NCBI RefSeq assembly: GCF_910577135.1
Contig: NZ_CAJTLL010000003.1
Location: forward strand, 1 to 64,000
Reading direction: 5' to 3'
From: an uncultured Helicobacter sp.
Lineage (GTDB): Bacteria; Campylobacterota; Campylobacteria; Campylobacterales; Helicobacteraceae
Length of the DNA: 64,000 bases
Below the pieces are notes generated by a model. The model saw nothing but the letters and a program-made list of their open reading frames with translations. It was not told the origin of the DNA and did no database searches. Each line of letters begins with the position of its first letter. Position 1 is the stretch's first letter. Both the position numbers and the translations under genes were made by a program. This document shows positions 1 through 9,788 of the stretch, one piece after another.

Positions 1-3
1 CAT
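1..3 (-). CDS. start codon of a further gene running off the left edge
   Basis: Read on the minus strand, the left edge shows AAGGAG followed seven bases later by an ATG whose last base is window position 1. This looks like the ribosome binding site and start codon of the next gene in the minus-strand operon, about 30 bases after the stop of the 1,289-residue protein. No coding sequence beyond the start codon is visible, so nothing can be said of its product. Confidence 0.4.
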
Positions 4-30
4 TATTTCTCCTTAATCTTATTTAAAAAT

Positions 31-3000
31 CTATCCTAACCATAAGCCATCTTCTATAATGATAGTCGTGGCTAGACGACCTATGAATTTAGGACGTTTC
101 TTATCTTGTTGTGATTGCTCTTTGTATTTCTTATCGTTGTTTGCTCCCATAATAGTAGGTGTTGGTAGCTTGCCAGATTTACGTTCTTTATTCACCCCCA
201 CATATAAAGCCCTCATATTATTCTGCCCTATAACATTAAGGCATTCTAATAATCTCCTTGCTTTGTTTCTATCTTCTTTTCCATTGCTTGTATGAGTCAG
301 ATAATAGTCTTTATACTCTGCTAAGATTTCTAGGGCTTCATTATAGGCGTCAATGGCTGATGTGTCATCTTTATCGCTTTCTAAAGCCTTAAATTCTTGA
401 TACAAACTACTCTCCTCTGGCACTTGGTATTTAAGTATATTATCTAGGGATATATGGCTTATTGTGCTTGTGATGATGCCTTTGCTATCTACATTCTTAT
501 GATGAAAGAATGTATAATCTGGCACTTGTTTATTATAGTGTGTCTCATAATCTTGCTTATCTTTTGCTGTTCGCTTCTCATCGATGATAAGATAGGATAG
601 GAGTTTTGTAAGCAAGAATTCTTGCAAATCATCACTTTTGTTTTGGTGTAATAGATAAGCTAGTCCTATATGATGTGTCAGCCCACCTGTGCAAAGCTCT
701 GTGCCATATATCATTGATTGGAAATCAAAAGACATAAATTTCGAGCATACAATCATAGGATAGTAGGTGAGCTCTCTGTCTTTTTTGATGGTTTGGTTTT
801 GGGTATCAATTTCTAGGAGACTCTCTACTCTTTTTAAGGCATAGGGCAAATCATAATAGAATGTATAACGTTTGTGCATAATGCTCTCAAACTCTCTTTG
901 GTATGCCTCATAATTGGTGCTAAAATAATAATTAAGTATAATATCTAGTGCTATATCTACTGCAGTTCGAGTAGAAGTGACTTTGAGCTGATAAATAATC
1001 TTATTATAATGAAATTGCTTGATTTGAGAGAAAATCTCTCGTGCTTGAAGTGTGCCTATAAAGTGTGATTGTGCCTTACCACTGCTATATGTAAAGCAAA
1101 TTTTATCAATCAATGCTTTGTCTTTGGGTGAGCTCATAGTTTGCTTTAGATTTTCTTTGATAGCTTGGAGATTTAATCTTTTGACATCTTTATCAATGTG
1201 TTTAAGGATAAAGGCAGTTTTTACCTCAAAATGTGCTATTTGTTTTTGAGTGCGTCTTAGCTCCACTTGGGCAAAACCTTTGAGGAAATTTTCTCTAAGC
1301 TCTTTGTTTTTTAGATTTAACTTTGCAAGTTTTTCTTCTATCTTCTTATTTACATCTTGTGATGTGTTTTGAATGTTTGCCTCAATATGCACACGTATAG
1401 TTGTGGGATATGATAAGAATAGCACTCCTCCTATTTCTGTAAGCAATGCCCGATATAAATGCAAAGCAAAATTTGAGCTTTGATTTTTATTTAGAGATTT
1501 AAGGGTATTGATAAAAATTGCAATGCAATGCTTTGTCGTATCAATCATATCTTCGTGAGCGAAATTCATAAAGGGGCATATTATGCCTAATATTTTAAAA
1601 AATGAGTTATAACATACTTCTTGTGTGTGTTCTTGCTGCACAATCTTTTTGTATTCTTCTCCATATTTTTCGATTTGTGCTAGCTCTTGCTCTAGCTCCT
1701 TATCCAAATCAATCCCTATTTCTTGCTGCATTGTCTTATCAAATGCTTTTGCATCGTTATTCGCAATATCAGTATTTATAAATTCTCTAAGATAGTCTAA
1801 GAAGTCTTTACTTAGCTCTGTCTCTTGTGGGCTGCTATGTTGCAAGAGTTTTTCTTGTAAAACTTTGGCGATTTGGACATTTTGAGATGGTTGGACTTTA
1901 TAGTCTGGATGTGCTTTGGTGAGATAAAACTCCCAAGTTTCATTTAAACAAGAGACTTTAAGATAATCGCGCTCGTTTGTGAAAAGATAGCCACTACTTG
2001 TTGTCTTTTTTGCAATGCTACTTTTCAACGCAAAGCTTGGAAAATGTATCTTAAACACATAGAGTCCATAAAAAAGCGTAAAAATCGCTAATAAAGAATT
2101 ATCCAAGTTTTCATTGTCATCATGAAAATATTGCAATTGGGTAAGAAAATCTTTAGCTGTTTGCTCTTCTTTTTTAATAATATCCTCAATCTCTTTTGGA
2201 GTTTTAAAGAATTGGTTTATATAATCTATACCATAGGATTTTTTTATGTGATTTAATTGAGATGTTTTTTTATTCATTAAATCATACAAGGTCATATTGC
2301 CGGGTGAATAATTTGAATAAAAGCTTGTATCGTACTGTGTATGTAATTGTTGTAGTTCTTTTTGTGCTTTTTTATAGGATTCGTTATTTTCAAAACTCGC
2401 TTTAATCTTATTCATATCTACTCTCACAAATGGCGAAAGCTGCACCATATAAGGCTCATCATCTTTTTTATTGATTTCTATCCTATATGTGCTGTAATCT
2501 CTTGTGGTGTTGTAGCTTTTCTTTTCGCCCTCTCTTGAGAGAGTAAGCTCTTGTTTGGTGCGATTGTTTATATCGTCTTTAATTGTATTACCAATGATGT
2601 GTTGGGTAATCGTCTCTGTAAGCTTTGCATTATATTTGCTTGGGGCATTGGTGATAATAAGATAATTTTTTGCCATATTTGTGGTGTGAGTATTGGGGTA
2701 TTGAGTGTTTTTGTTATTCAAGATTTCAGCTAATAAGGCAGAGTTAAAATGTGGAGATTCTATATAGGCAAGATGATTGAAGTATCGCACTGCTTGGAGC
2801 ATATGTGTAAGAAGAGATACGTCTTTGATATTTTGTTGTTTAGTTTCATTTTGGTGTATGTGGAGCATTTGAGCTTTTATACTATTGTCTTGTGTTTTGG
2901 GTAGGGTAATTGCTTTTTGAGCTAATAGGTTTGGAATATCTATCATAGAGCTAAATTCACCCTTAAAAGCGATAGATTGAGCACACGATAATAACGTATT

Positions 3001-3900
3001 TTCCAAATAAAGATTAAAGCCTGATAAGTCAAGAAATTCTATTTTTTTCTTGTCTGTCTCTTGTGTGCTTTCCACAATCAGCATACAAGAGAGTAGTTGT
3101 GTGTTTGCAAGCTGTATATACATTGCTAACTCGGTGGCAAGAAACTCTATGATTGGATTTTTGATATAGCTATACTTGTTATTTTTAGCATCTTGATAGT
3201 CCATAAGTGATGAAAGCAATACTGCAGATATACCTAGCAATATGATTGCTGCACCTCCACCTGTGGCAATAGTAAGAATCACGCCAAAGATTGTTTTTAT
3301 GATATTTTTATAATCATCGTTATTTTTATCCTTTAGGGCTTGTTTGATATACTGCTCTAGCTTATTAAAAAGTTGCTCAATATTTGCCTTAGCATCTGCT
3401 TTTATCATATCTGCAAACAAGTTAGATTCTATGAATTCCTTAATCTGTTTTATTACTTCATTTTTAGGTTTTATTAGAGAAATCTTATTTATATTTTCAG
3501 ACTTGATGTCATCAAGCATAGCCTCTAGGTTTTCATATTGCTTAGCTGTATTAATCTTTGCAGATTCTTTAATAGAATCTAATAGGGTTTTGATGATAGT
3601 GTCATCATTGCAATATGTCTTTAGGGTAATATGTTTGGGTAGGCTGTAGGATTGTTTTGTTCCCAAGATTTGTTCTTGACTTAATGTCTCAAAGCTGTGT
3701 ATAGTTGCATCAACGTGCGTTTGCTGTAATTTATTTAGGATTTCTTGCCCTAGATTCTGTGGTGATTGGTTATTATGCGTAATGAGATTTGCATTCATAT
3801 TTGGACAAAGAAATATAATCTGATGTATTGTTTTATGTGTCTTTAAGCCTAACATATTATCCATTTCTTGTAATAATTCTTCTTTGCTTGAAATCATCAT
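31..3900 (-). CDS. very large protein of unknown function, last visible gene of the effector operon
   Basis: I do not recognise this 1,289-residue protein. The start is set at 3900 because an AGAGG lies 8 bases upstream; a GTG at 3909 overlaps that site. Residues 1-200 are hydrophilic and rich in Lys, Asn and Gln. A strongly hydrophobic stretch near residues 200-235, with a Gly-rich centre, looks like a membrane hairpin, and there is a weaker hydrophobic patch around residue 620. The rest is helical and charged, with no catalytic motif I can name. It follows the PAAR-like gene by about 70 bases on the same strand. Large pore-containing proteins next to PAAR-like genes are often secreted effectors, so that is my inference. 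It could instead be a structural or accessory component. Confidence 0.7.
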   Translation of the reverse strand: MMISSKEELLQEMDNMLGLKTHKTIHQIIFLCPNMNANLITHNNQSPQNLGQEILNKLQQTHVDATIHSFETLSQEQILGTKQSYSLPKHITLKTYCNDDTIIKTLLDSIKESAKINTAKQYENLEAMLDDIKSENINKISLIKPKNEVIKQIKEFIESNLFADMIKADAKANIEQLFNKLEQYIKQALKDKNNDDYKNIIKTIFGVILTIATGGGAAIILLGISAVLLSSLMDYQDAKNNKYSYIKNPIIEFLATELAMYIQLANTQLLSCMLIVESTQETDKKKIEFLDLSGFNLYLENTLLSCAQSIAFKGEFSSMIDIPNLLAQKAITLPKTQDNSIKAQMLHIHQNETKQQNIKDVSLLTHMLQAVRYFNHLAYIESPHFNSALLAEILNNKNTQYPNTHTTNMAKNYLIITNAPSKYNAKLTETITQHIIGNTIKDDINNRTKQELTLSREGEKKSYNTTRDYSTYRIEINKKDDEPYMVQLSPFVRVDMNKIKASFENNESYKKAQKELQQLHTQYDTSFYSNYSPGNMTLYDLMNKKTSQLNHIKKSYGIDYINQFFKTPKEIEDIIKKEEQTAKDFLTQLQYFHDDNENLDNSLLAIFTLFYGLYVFKIHFPSFALKSSIAKKTTSSGYLFTNERDYLKVSCLNETWEFYLTKAHPDYKVQPSQNVQIAKVLQEKLLQHSSPQETELSKDFLDYLREFINTDIANNDAKAFDKTMQQEIGIDLDKELEQELAQIEKYGEEYKKIVQQEHTQEVCYNSFFKILGIICPFMNFAHEDMIDTTKHCIAIFINTLKSLNKNQSSNFALHLYRALLTEIGGVLFLSYPTTIRVHIEANIQNTSQDVNKKIEEKLAKLNLKNKELRENFLKGFAQVELRRTQKQIAHFEVKTAFILKHIDKDVKRLNLQAIKENLKQTMSSPKDKALIDKICFTYSSGKAQSHFIGTLQAREIFSQIKQFHYNKIIYQLKVTSTRTAVDIALDIILNYYFSTNYEAYQREFESIMHKRYTFYYDLPYALKRVESLLEIDTQNQTIKKDRELTYYPMIVCSKFMSFDFQSMIYGTELCTGGLTHHIGLAYLLHQNKSDDLQEFLLTKLLSYLIIDEKRTAKDKQDYETHYNKQVPDYTFFHHKNVDSKGIITSTISHISLDNILKYQVPEESSLYQEFKALESDKDDTSAIDAYNEALEILAEYKDYYLTHTSNGKEDRNKARRLLECLNVIGQNNMRALYVGVNKERKSGKLPTPTIMGANNDKKYKEQSQQDKKRPKFIGRLATTIIIEDGLWLG

Positions 3901-3973
3901 TTGAGCCACCTCTTTTACACAATCCTTATTCTATCATAAAATTCTCTTAAGCGTATTTTTTGCTTATGTATTC

Positions 3974-5626
3974 TTAGGTATTGTCTCTTTTAGATATTTG
4001 TATTTCCTCTTCCCCAAATCCCCAATACCTCTCTTTGTAGCCTCCATTGATAAGGGTAATAGTCAATAGAGAGTCTATGATTTGTTGTTTTGTGTTGTTT
4101 TGAGAATTTTTAGATTCTTTAGCCTGTTGTGCTTGTCTTTCTCTATCCTTGGATTCTATGATAGAATCCAATCCATTAGCTAACTCGATCTCTAGTCTTT
4201 GTGTTTTATAAGGTGTGTGTAATGTAAGGATAGTAGCATTGCTAGGATAAGAATCTAATCCTACTTGTGTATAGTCTTTTATATCTAGCATTGTATGTGT
4301 GCAGTAGTTATAGAGGTAGTAGTAGTTGCCTATGCCATAGTCTTTATGCTCATAGTTTTTATAAGGCTCTTTATAGACTTTAGGAATTGTTTGAAGGGTA
4401 AGGAGTATGAGAATAAGGGCATTAGAATCTAATTGTAAGGATAGATATTGATAAAGATAGTCTTTGGCATAAGTTTGTTTTAAACTAGAGTAGATTTTAG
4501 AGAGTATATCTTGCAGATTAGAATCTAAACTATTATCATTTAATGTTTCCGCCTCTAATGCTTGAGTATCCTTAGCTATATCAATATGAAGAGCATCTAG
4601 TGGTGTATCATTGTTAGATTCTATAATACTATCATTAAGCTTTATTCTATATATAGGGAGATTGTCTTTTTGAGAAGGATAGATTTTATAGTGTAGTCTT
4701 AGTGTAGGTTTAGTGAACTGTATATGAGGTGCCAGAGATTCTTTATCTTGTGTGCTTGCATTACTAGGACTAGGGGCATTGATTTTATAACTATTAGCTT
4801 TAGGTGTGCAAACAAGTGGAACTCCTTTATCAGAGAATACTCCAGAACTTACTAAATCCTGCATTATAGGATAATCTCCATTATGCTTTTTTAATCCACG
4901 AGAGCTAGGAAGTATGAGTGCTACTTGTGTGCAAGGTCCTCCACTTATAGGAGGATTAGGACAACCTACAATAGAGCTATAGAGTAAATCAGTTTCTAAT
5001 ACCATAGGGATATTCTTATCTTGAATACTTTTGCCTAGATTAGATTTTAATTGCACTACTCCTCCGTGCATACACTTTATCTCATTATCTTCTAGTATAG
5101 GGTGAAGCATTGCAATGCTTAAAGGTTTGCTTTGTTCTTTGTGTTGTTTTTGTTTGTTTTGTATGATAGCTTTATCTTGTTTTTCTTTAGATTCTTTATG
5201 TGTTAATGTGAGTTTAATATTGAGAGTAGAATTAAGAAGAGAATAATTTAAAAGAGTAAGAGTGCAAGAGTTTAAAAAGATAAGAAGTGTGCCTAGATTA
5301 TTTTCTTCATCTTTGGGGGAGAAGTGATAGATAGGAAGAGATTCATCTAATCCTATGTTGGATTTAGAATCTAATTCACCAAAGAGAAAGGGATTCGTTT
5401 CTATTTCAGATGAGCCTGTGAGGAGAGTGGAATCTAAAAAGAGAGAGGGCTTATAAGATTGTAATTCTTCTAGGCTTATATTTTTATGTTCTTCATTGTC
5501 TTGTATCTTTTCATAAATTTGGGAGTGGATTGTATCACAATCAATGTAGTCTTTGTCATTAGCAAAGATAAAAATACTTTTGTTTGCTTGTTGAATAGAA
5601 AATGCAAAATCTAACTTGCTTAACAT
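3974..5626 (-). CDS. PAAR-like (CxHGG) protein, probable spike tip or effector carrier
   Basis: A 550-residue protein. The start at 5626 follows AAGGGGGGAA; an upstream ATG at 5671 would overlap the lipase gene. The middle contains CMHGGVV, then GxPMVLETD, SIVGCPNPP and GGPCTQV. This order of Cys, His-Gly-Gly, Gly-Cys-Pro and Pro-Cys is that of PAAR-like tip domains of the CPHGG type, known from contractile injection systems. Residues encoded by 4685-5385 are identical to those in the second PAAR-like gene at 10.7-11.9 kb. The C-terminal third differs from that gene and is rich in Tyr, Leu and Gln with no motif I recognise; it may be an effector or adaptor domain. The gene lies 16 bases after the intact lipase and before the large unknown protein. 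Assignment to a secretion machine is inference. Confidence 0.75.
   Translation of the reverse strand: MLSKLDFAFSIQQANKSIFIFANDKDYIDCDTIHSQIYEKIQDNEEHKNISLEELQSYKPSLFLDSTLLTGSSEIETNPFLFGELDSKSNIGLDESLPIYHFSPKDEENNLGTLLIFLNSCTLTLLNYSLLNSTLNIKLTLTHKESKEKQDKAIIQNKQKQHKEQSKPLSIAMLHPILEDNEIKCMHGGVVQLKSNLGKSIQDKNIPMVLETDLLYSSIVGCPNPPISGGPCTQVALILPSSRGLKKHNGDYPIMQDLVSSGVFSDKGVPLVCTPKANSYKINAPSPSNASTQDKESLAPHIQFTKPTLRLHYKIYPSQKDNLPIYRIKLNDSIIESNNDTPLDALHIDIAKDTQALEAETLNDNSLDSNLQDILSKIYSSLKQTYAKDYLYQYLSLQLDSNALILILLTLQTIPKVYKEPYKNYEHKDYGIGNYYYLYNYCTHTMLDIKDYTQVGLDSYPSNATILTLHTPYKTQRLEIELANGLDSIIESKDRERQAQQAKESKNSQNNTKQQIIDSLLTITLINGGYKERYWGFGEEEIQISKRDNT
4685..5385. repeat. 701-bp direct repeat, copy 1 (PAAR-like coding block)
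   Basis: This block matches 10897-11597 at a constant offset of 6,212 bases with no gap. By eye the two copies look identical in DNA, and the encoded proteins are identical. Matching stops abruptly at both ends (first differing bases at 4684 and 5386). It encodes the PAAR-like core and part of the preceding domain. Confidence 0.9.
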
Positions 5627-5642
5627 AATAGCAATTCCCCCC

Positions 5643-7850
5643 TTAATGATTAATAGCTTCTTTTTCGTCATCTCTTTTTATCATATATTGACTAAAACTA
5701 GAGCTAGTTTTCCCATTAAAATACAACCCTTTCATTATTTTGTATCTGCCATTAATATATTCTTCGTGCCACTCTTGAGTAAGCAAATATCCAAGATGTA
5801 AATAACCGAATATAGAATTTACATTATTTTTATTGATTAAAGCCATATTTTGAGAATTTACAAGTTCAAATGGCTGACAAGTAGCAAGACTTAATTTTTC
5901 TGTAATGCTAAATTTTTTATCAGCCTTACAATTATTTCTTAGTTCTTTCAATTTGTCAATGTCGAACATTTCTATCAAATAACTTTTCTCTTGTAGTTTC
6001 AATATTGAATCAATCATTTCTTCTTTATTGATATTTGATTGAAAATATTGATTGTTATCTTGCTTGAGACTTTCTATCTTGTAAGCTTTTTCATTGATTT
6101 GAGAAATAAAAAGAGGAAGAAAATCTATTTCTTCATATTTTGAAGTTGTTTGATACCATTTTGTATTCTGTCTATATTTTTCGTATTTTTTAACATTCTC
6201 TTTATCAATCTCATTGATTAAAATATTCATAGATAGTCTTATATTATCCATAAAGACATTGAGTTCGTGAATATATTTTTGTAGTTTTTCTTTTTTATCT
6301 TGTGTATTAAGCTTGGATTCTATCATTTCATTATTAGAGTCTAGTTCTAAAAGATAAGAGTAGAAGTAGAGGGTTTGAGTGAGGGGGATAAGGGAATGGG
6401 TGTTAATGATATTTGTTGTTTCAACAACGATAGATGAATCATAACCAAACATATGATTGCCCAAATACCCAATAGTATCCATTGCTCCTTTACTATCAAT
6501 AGAGACTACACGAAATATATTATTGTTAGTGATTATTGGATCTGGATATTGTTTGTTTTCAGTCATAAATTGTAATCTATTTACCATTTCTGAATAGGGT
6601 GCAGATAAATCATAATCCAATATGAGATAGTCAAATTTAGCCACACTTGCTTGTGTTGTCGCATTATGCAAAGTGTATTGATAATAGAGATATTTCCCTT
6701 CATATCTACTATCACTCATTAACTCATAAAATTCTCTAGCATATTTCCCTATATCTTTATAATAAAAGATAGGTTGCCTATTTTCATTAGCAAATTTATA
6801 CCCATCATCTCTCAAAAAATAAGGCACATCATTTGTGTAGGTATTGCTTATAATCCTTTGCTCCATACTATCATCATTATTCATATTGTTAAATGTAATC
6901 ACACTTTTATAGCTAGAGCGTATAGGGATTATACCCACAATCACATCTTTATCTTGCTTGTTTAAAAGAACATTCTTTGCTTCAAAGGGTCTAGGTGATG
7001 AAGATAGAGAGCCAAAGGAGCTAATAATTGTTTTAGCCCTAAAAATACATTTTATGGATTTTGCAGCAAGGGTAAATCCTATGCCTTGTGCCACCCAATA
7101 GAGTGTATTGGTAATCTTATCACTCATTATTCCCGGTGCATTGTAAGTATAAACTTCATTGATACTATGCGGATAGCTTAAAGCAAAGAGTTGAGCGAGA
7201 TAGCCACCAAGTGAATGTCCTATAACATTAATCCTTGCAATGCCTTTTTCTTGTAATAAAGGCTTGAGAGTTTCCTCATAAAAGAGAAGCATATCAAAAT
7301 ACTGCTCTATCACTCTATTCATATCACTATTATTTGTGCCTATGTAATAATCATTGAGTAAATCTTGGATTTGCTCTAGTTTAAATTCTGTGCCTCTGAT
7401 GGCTAGGGTGTATTCCGAATCTTTAGAATCTGCTTTTGTATCTTTAAAGAGAGTGGCGGAGAATCCTGAATCTGTGTTGGGGCAATGTTTTAAGAGGTTG
7501 TAGCGTTCAAAGAAGTTTTGAGATTGGAGAGGGGAGAAATCGCCACCTAAGAAATGTTTATGATACCAAGAATCTTGAAGCTTGCCATTTTCATCTTTAA
7601 AGTATTTGTATTCTATATTGAGAATGTCGGAGTGGGTGGGGTAGGTGTTTTGTAGTTCTTGGTCTGTGGTATTGGGATTTTGCTTTATTAATTCATCTCT
7701 CTTAATATCTCTAAAATACTTTAACCTCCTTTTATCTGTGTTATCTTTATTAAAATCATACTTAGAATCTGCTAAATGAAAGTATCCATAAGCTGCCATT
7801 GCTAACTCTGCATTGTCTTTTAGTCTATTAATCATTACTTTATTGTTCAT
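5643..7850 (-). CDS. intact class 3-type lipase, probable secreted phospholipase effector
   Basis: A 735-residue alpha/beta-hydrolase. The nucleophile elbow GHSLGG lies at residues 211-216 with Ser213 as predicted nucleophile; the strand LAIRGTE (about 149-155) precedes it, and NTHSLIPL around residue 485 is a good candidate for the catalytic His. The last 230 residues are helical and Lys/Glu-rich. The start has AAGGAA nearby. It is the only full-length copy of this lipase here; truncated paralogues at 8.4-9.2, 9.8-10.3 and 10.7 kb share parts of its N-terminal half. It sits 10 bases after a membrane protein gene and 16 bases before a PAAR-like gene. A role as a membrane-damaging antibacterial effector is inferred from this context. 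A plain cytoplasmic lipase is less likely given the array. Confidence 0.8.
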   Translation of the reverse strand: MNNKVMINRLKDNAELAMAAYGYFHLADSKYDFNKDNTDKRRLKYFRDIKRDELIKQNPNTTDQELQNTYPTHSDILNIEYKYFKDENGKLQDSWYHKHFLGGDFSPLQSQNFFERYNLLKHCPNTDSGFSATLFKDTKADSKDSEYTLAIRGTEFKLEQIQDLLNDYYIGTNNSDMNRVIEQYFDMLLFYEETLKPLLQEKGIARINVIGHSLGGYLAQLFALSYPHSINEVYTYNAPGIMSDKITNTLYWVAQGIGFTLAAKSIKCIFRAKTIISSFGSLSSSPRPFEAKNVLLNKQDKDVIVGIIPIRSSYKSVITFNNMNNDDSMEQRIISNTYTNDVPYFLRDDGYKFANENRQPIFYYKDIGKYAREFYELMSDSRYEGKYLYYQYTLHNATTQASVAKFDYLILDYDLSAPYSEMVNRLQFMTENKQYPDPIITNNNIFRVVSIDSKGAMDTIGYLGNHMFGYDSSIVVETTNIINTHSLIPLTQTLYFYSYLLELDSNNEMIESKLNTQDKKEKLQKYIHELNVFMDNIRLSMNILINEIDKENVKKYEKYRQNTKWYQTTSKYEEIDFLPLFISQINEKAYKIESLKQDNNQYFQSNINKEEMIDSILKLQEKSYLIEMFDIDKLKELRNNCKADKKFSITEKLSLATCQPFELVNSQNMALINKNNVNSIFGYLHLGYLLTQEWHEEYINGRYKIMKGLYFNGKTSSSFSQYMIKRDDEKEAINH

Positions 7851-7860
7851 TGCTTATTCC

Positions 7861-8421
7861 TTATTTAAAATAATCACAATTTTCTGGGAAACTTCCTAAA
7901 AAAATCCCTGTTCCTTCATTACCTGCTGGGAGTGGTCTTACTTGATCCCACCAAACATTAAGTTCAATCAAAGAAATATTATCTAAATTTCCTTTAATGA
8001 TATTGCCAGCTTCATTACTCTCCTTAAAAAGAATAGTGATACTGCTTTGAATCCTATCATTTTGTCGTTTTCTAAGTATGCTCCAATTTCTTTTATTATC
8101 ATTTAAATATTTAATGAAATCATCAATATTTGTATCAAAATACTTTAGCACTTTATTATAATATTCCTCATCTAGCTTACCACCATTAGCTTGATAAATC
8201 TCTGGGTCTAATTGGCATATTTCTTTAAACTTATAAAAACTCGGCTCTAAATAATACGAATAAGGCGTATAATAAAATATTATTAAACCAATACTTCCGA
8301 GAAAGACTAAAAACTTTGAAACACTTTTTTGAGATTTAAAGAGGATTCTATAAATAAATGTAAGTATGAGATAAGAAAGAATAGTAGGGATAAAGATTAA
8401 AAGAAATAGATATATTAGCAT
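7861..8421 (-). CDS. membrane protein, candidate immunity protein (copy A)
   Basis: A 186-residue protein with two N-terminal membrane segments (about residues 2-25 and 36-52) and a polar C-terminal domain. Its first 65 residues are almost the same as those of the neighbour at 9168-9788, whereas the C-terminal parts diverge. Its ATG overlaps the stop of the preceding truncated lipase (TAATG), so translation is probably coupled. A conserved anchor with a variable soluble domain, placed after each lipase stub, is what one expects of immunity proteins against periplasmic or membrane lipases. That role is inference; no family was recognised. Confidence 0.65.
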   Translation of the reverse strand: MLIYLFLLIFIPTILSYLILTFIYRILFKSQKSVSKFLVFLGSIGLIIFYYTPYSYYLEPSFYKFKEICQLDPEIYQANGGKLDEEYYNKVLKYFDTNIDDFIKYLNDNKRNWSILRKRQNDRIQSSITILFKESNEAGNIIKGNLDNISLIELNVWWDQVRPLPAGNEGTGIFLGSFPENCDYFK

Positions 8422-9164
8422 TAGGCAACACTCTTAGATTCTAAAGAGGTATTATAAGTATAAACCCCTTTAATGATATTTGCATTTTCTGCAGTAGCAA
8501 AAGATAAAGCAAAGAGTTGAGTGAGATAGCCTCCTAGAGAATGTCCTATAACATTAATCTTTGTAATGCCTTTTTCTTGTAATAAAGGCTTGAGAGTTTC
8601 CTCATAAAAGAGAAGCATATCAAAGTATTGTTCTATCACTCTATTCATATCATTATTATTTGTGCCTATGTAGTAATCATTGATGAAATCTTGGATTTGT
8701 TCTAGTTTAAATTCTGTTCCTCTGATGGCTAGGGTGTATTCTTTAGATTCTTTATTTTGAAATAAGGTAGCAGAGAATCCTGAATTGGTGTTGGGTTGAT
8801 GCTCTAGTAAATCATAGCGTTCAAAGAAGTTTTTTGCTTGAGTGGGGGTGAAGTCGCCACCTAAGAAGTGTTTATGATACCAAGAATCTTGAGGCTTACT
8901 ATTTTTATCTTTGAAATATTTGTATTCTATGTTGAGAATGTCTTCATAGGTGGGATAGGTGTTTTGTAGTTCTTGGTCTGTGATTCGTATATTATTTTGT
9001 TCCAATTTGTGTTTTTTTATTTTTCTAAATTCCGCCAATCTCCTTTTATCCGTGTTGTCTTTATCAAAATTGTAATTAGAATCTGCCAAATGAAAATATC
9101 CATAGGAAGCCATAGCAAGCTCTGCATTGTCTCTTAATTTTTGAATCTGTTGTTTATTTGTCAT
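8421..9164 (-). CDS. truncated lipase paralogue (nucleophile kept, C-terminal half missing)
   Basis: The 247 residues align along most of their length with the first 240 residues of the intact lipase. The GHSLGGY elbow is kept, but the protein ends shortly after VYTYN with an unrelated tail SLESKSVA, so the region holding the candidate catalytic His is absent. It should be inactive alone. The start has AAGGAG at good spacing. The stop overlaps the start of the next membrane protein gene (TAATG). The other stub at 9788 also ends in Val-Ala-stop-TAATG, which suggests separate internal deletions that kept the downstream coupling. It may persist only to drive translation of the membrane protein, or as a donor for recombination. 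Confidence 0.7.
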   Translation of the reverse strand: MTNKQQIQKLRDNAELAMASYGYFHLADSNYNFDKDNTDKRRLAEFRKIKKHKLEQNNIRITDQELQNTYPTYEDILNIEYKYFKDKNSKPQDSWYHKHFLGGDFTPTQAKNFFERYDLLEHQPNTNSGFSATLFQNKESKEYTLAIRGTEFKLEQIQDFINDYYIGTNNNDMNRVIEQYFDMLLFYEETLKPLLQEKGITKINVIGHSLGGYLTQLFALSFATAENANIIKGVYTYNTSLESKSVA

Positions 9165-9167
9165 TGC

Positions 9168-9788
9168 TTACTCCTTAAAATAACCACAATCTAAAATTTT
9201 AGTGGGCATTCTAAAATCTCCGCTTGTAGCAATATCCCATTCTATGCCTTCTATTCGAAATGTTTGCCATTCTGCCGTAAACCAAGCGAATCTTTCGGGT
9301 TTAATATTGCCATTTTCTATATGGACATAAATATCAAAGCCGAATTTTATTCTATTTTTTATTGTTTTTGTATCAAATTCATAAGAAAATTTATTAGGAA
9401 TTGGTTTTGTAATTTTATGAATGTTTTTAATATCATCATCACTCAAAGTATTTCTTGATTTATCTATAAATTCTACAAGCTGGAATGGCTTTTTTGTTTT
9501 TATCATAGTATCCCAATTCATATTGTAGTAAGCTAGAATCTTATTATATTTTTCCTCATTATTAGGAAGTTCATTAATCTTACACATATTCCTAAACTGC
9601 CAATAAGTAGGCTCTAAATAATAAGAATAAGGTGTATGATAAAAGATAATCAATCCGATACTTCCAAGAAAGACTAGAAACTTTGAAATTTTCTCTTTAG
9701 ATTTAAAAATGATTCTATAAATAAACTTTAATATGAGATAAGAGAGAATGGTGGGGATAAAGATTAAAAGGAATATGTATGTTAGCAT
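9168..9788 (-). CDS. membrane protein, candidate immunity protein (copy B)
   Basis: A 206-residue paralogue of the protein at 7861-8421. The N-terminal 65 residues, with two hydrophobic segments and the shared PYSYYLEP motif, are nearly the same. After that the sequences separate, and this copy has a longer, Trp-containing polar domain. Its start overlaps the stop of a lipase stub (TAATG), and the ribosome binding site of the next lipase copy lies within its own last codons. The pattern suits a diversifying immunity family; the function is inferred from position. Confidence 0.65.
   Translation of the reverse strand: MLTYIFLLIFIPTILSYLILKFIYRIIFKSKEKISKFLVFLGSIGLIIFYHTPYSYYLEPTYWQFRNMCKINELPNNEEKYNKILAYYNMNWDTMIKTKKPFQLVEFIDKSRNTLSDDDIKNIHKITKPIPNKFSYEFDTKTIKNRIKFGFDIYVHIENGNIKPERFAWFTAEWQTFRIEGIEWDIATSGDFRMPTKILDCGYFKE

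Noticed and set aside
5626..5671. Longer start for the PAAR-like protein at 5671
   Set aside because: That start lacks a ribosome site and overlaps the lipase gene; the ATG at 5626 has AAGGGGGGAA before it.
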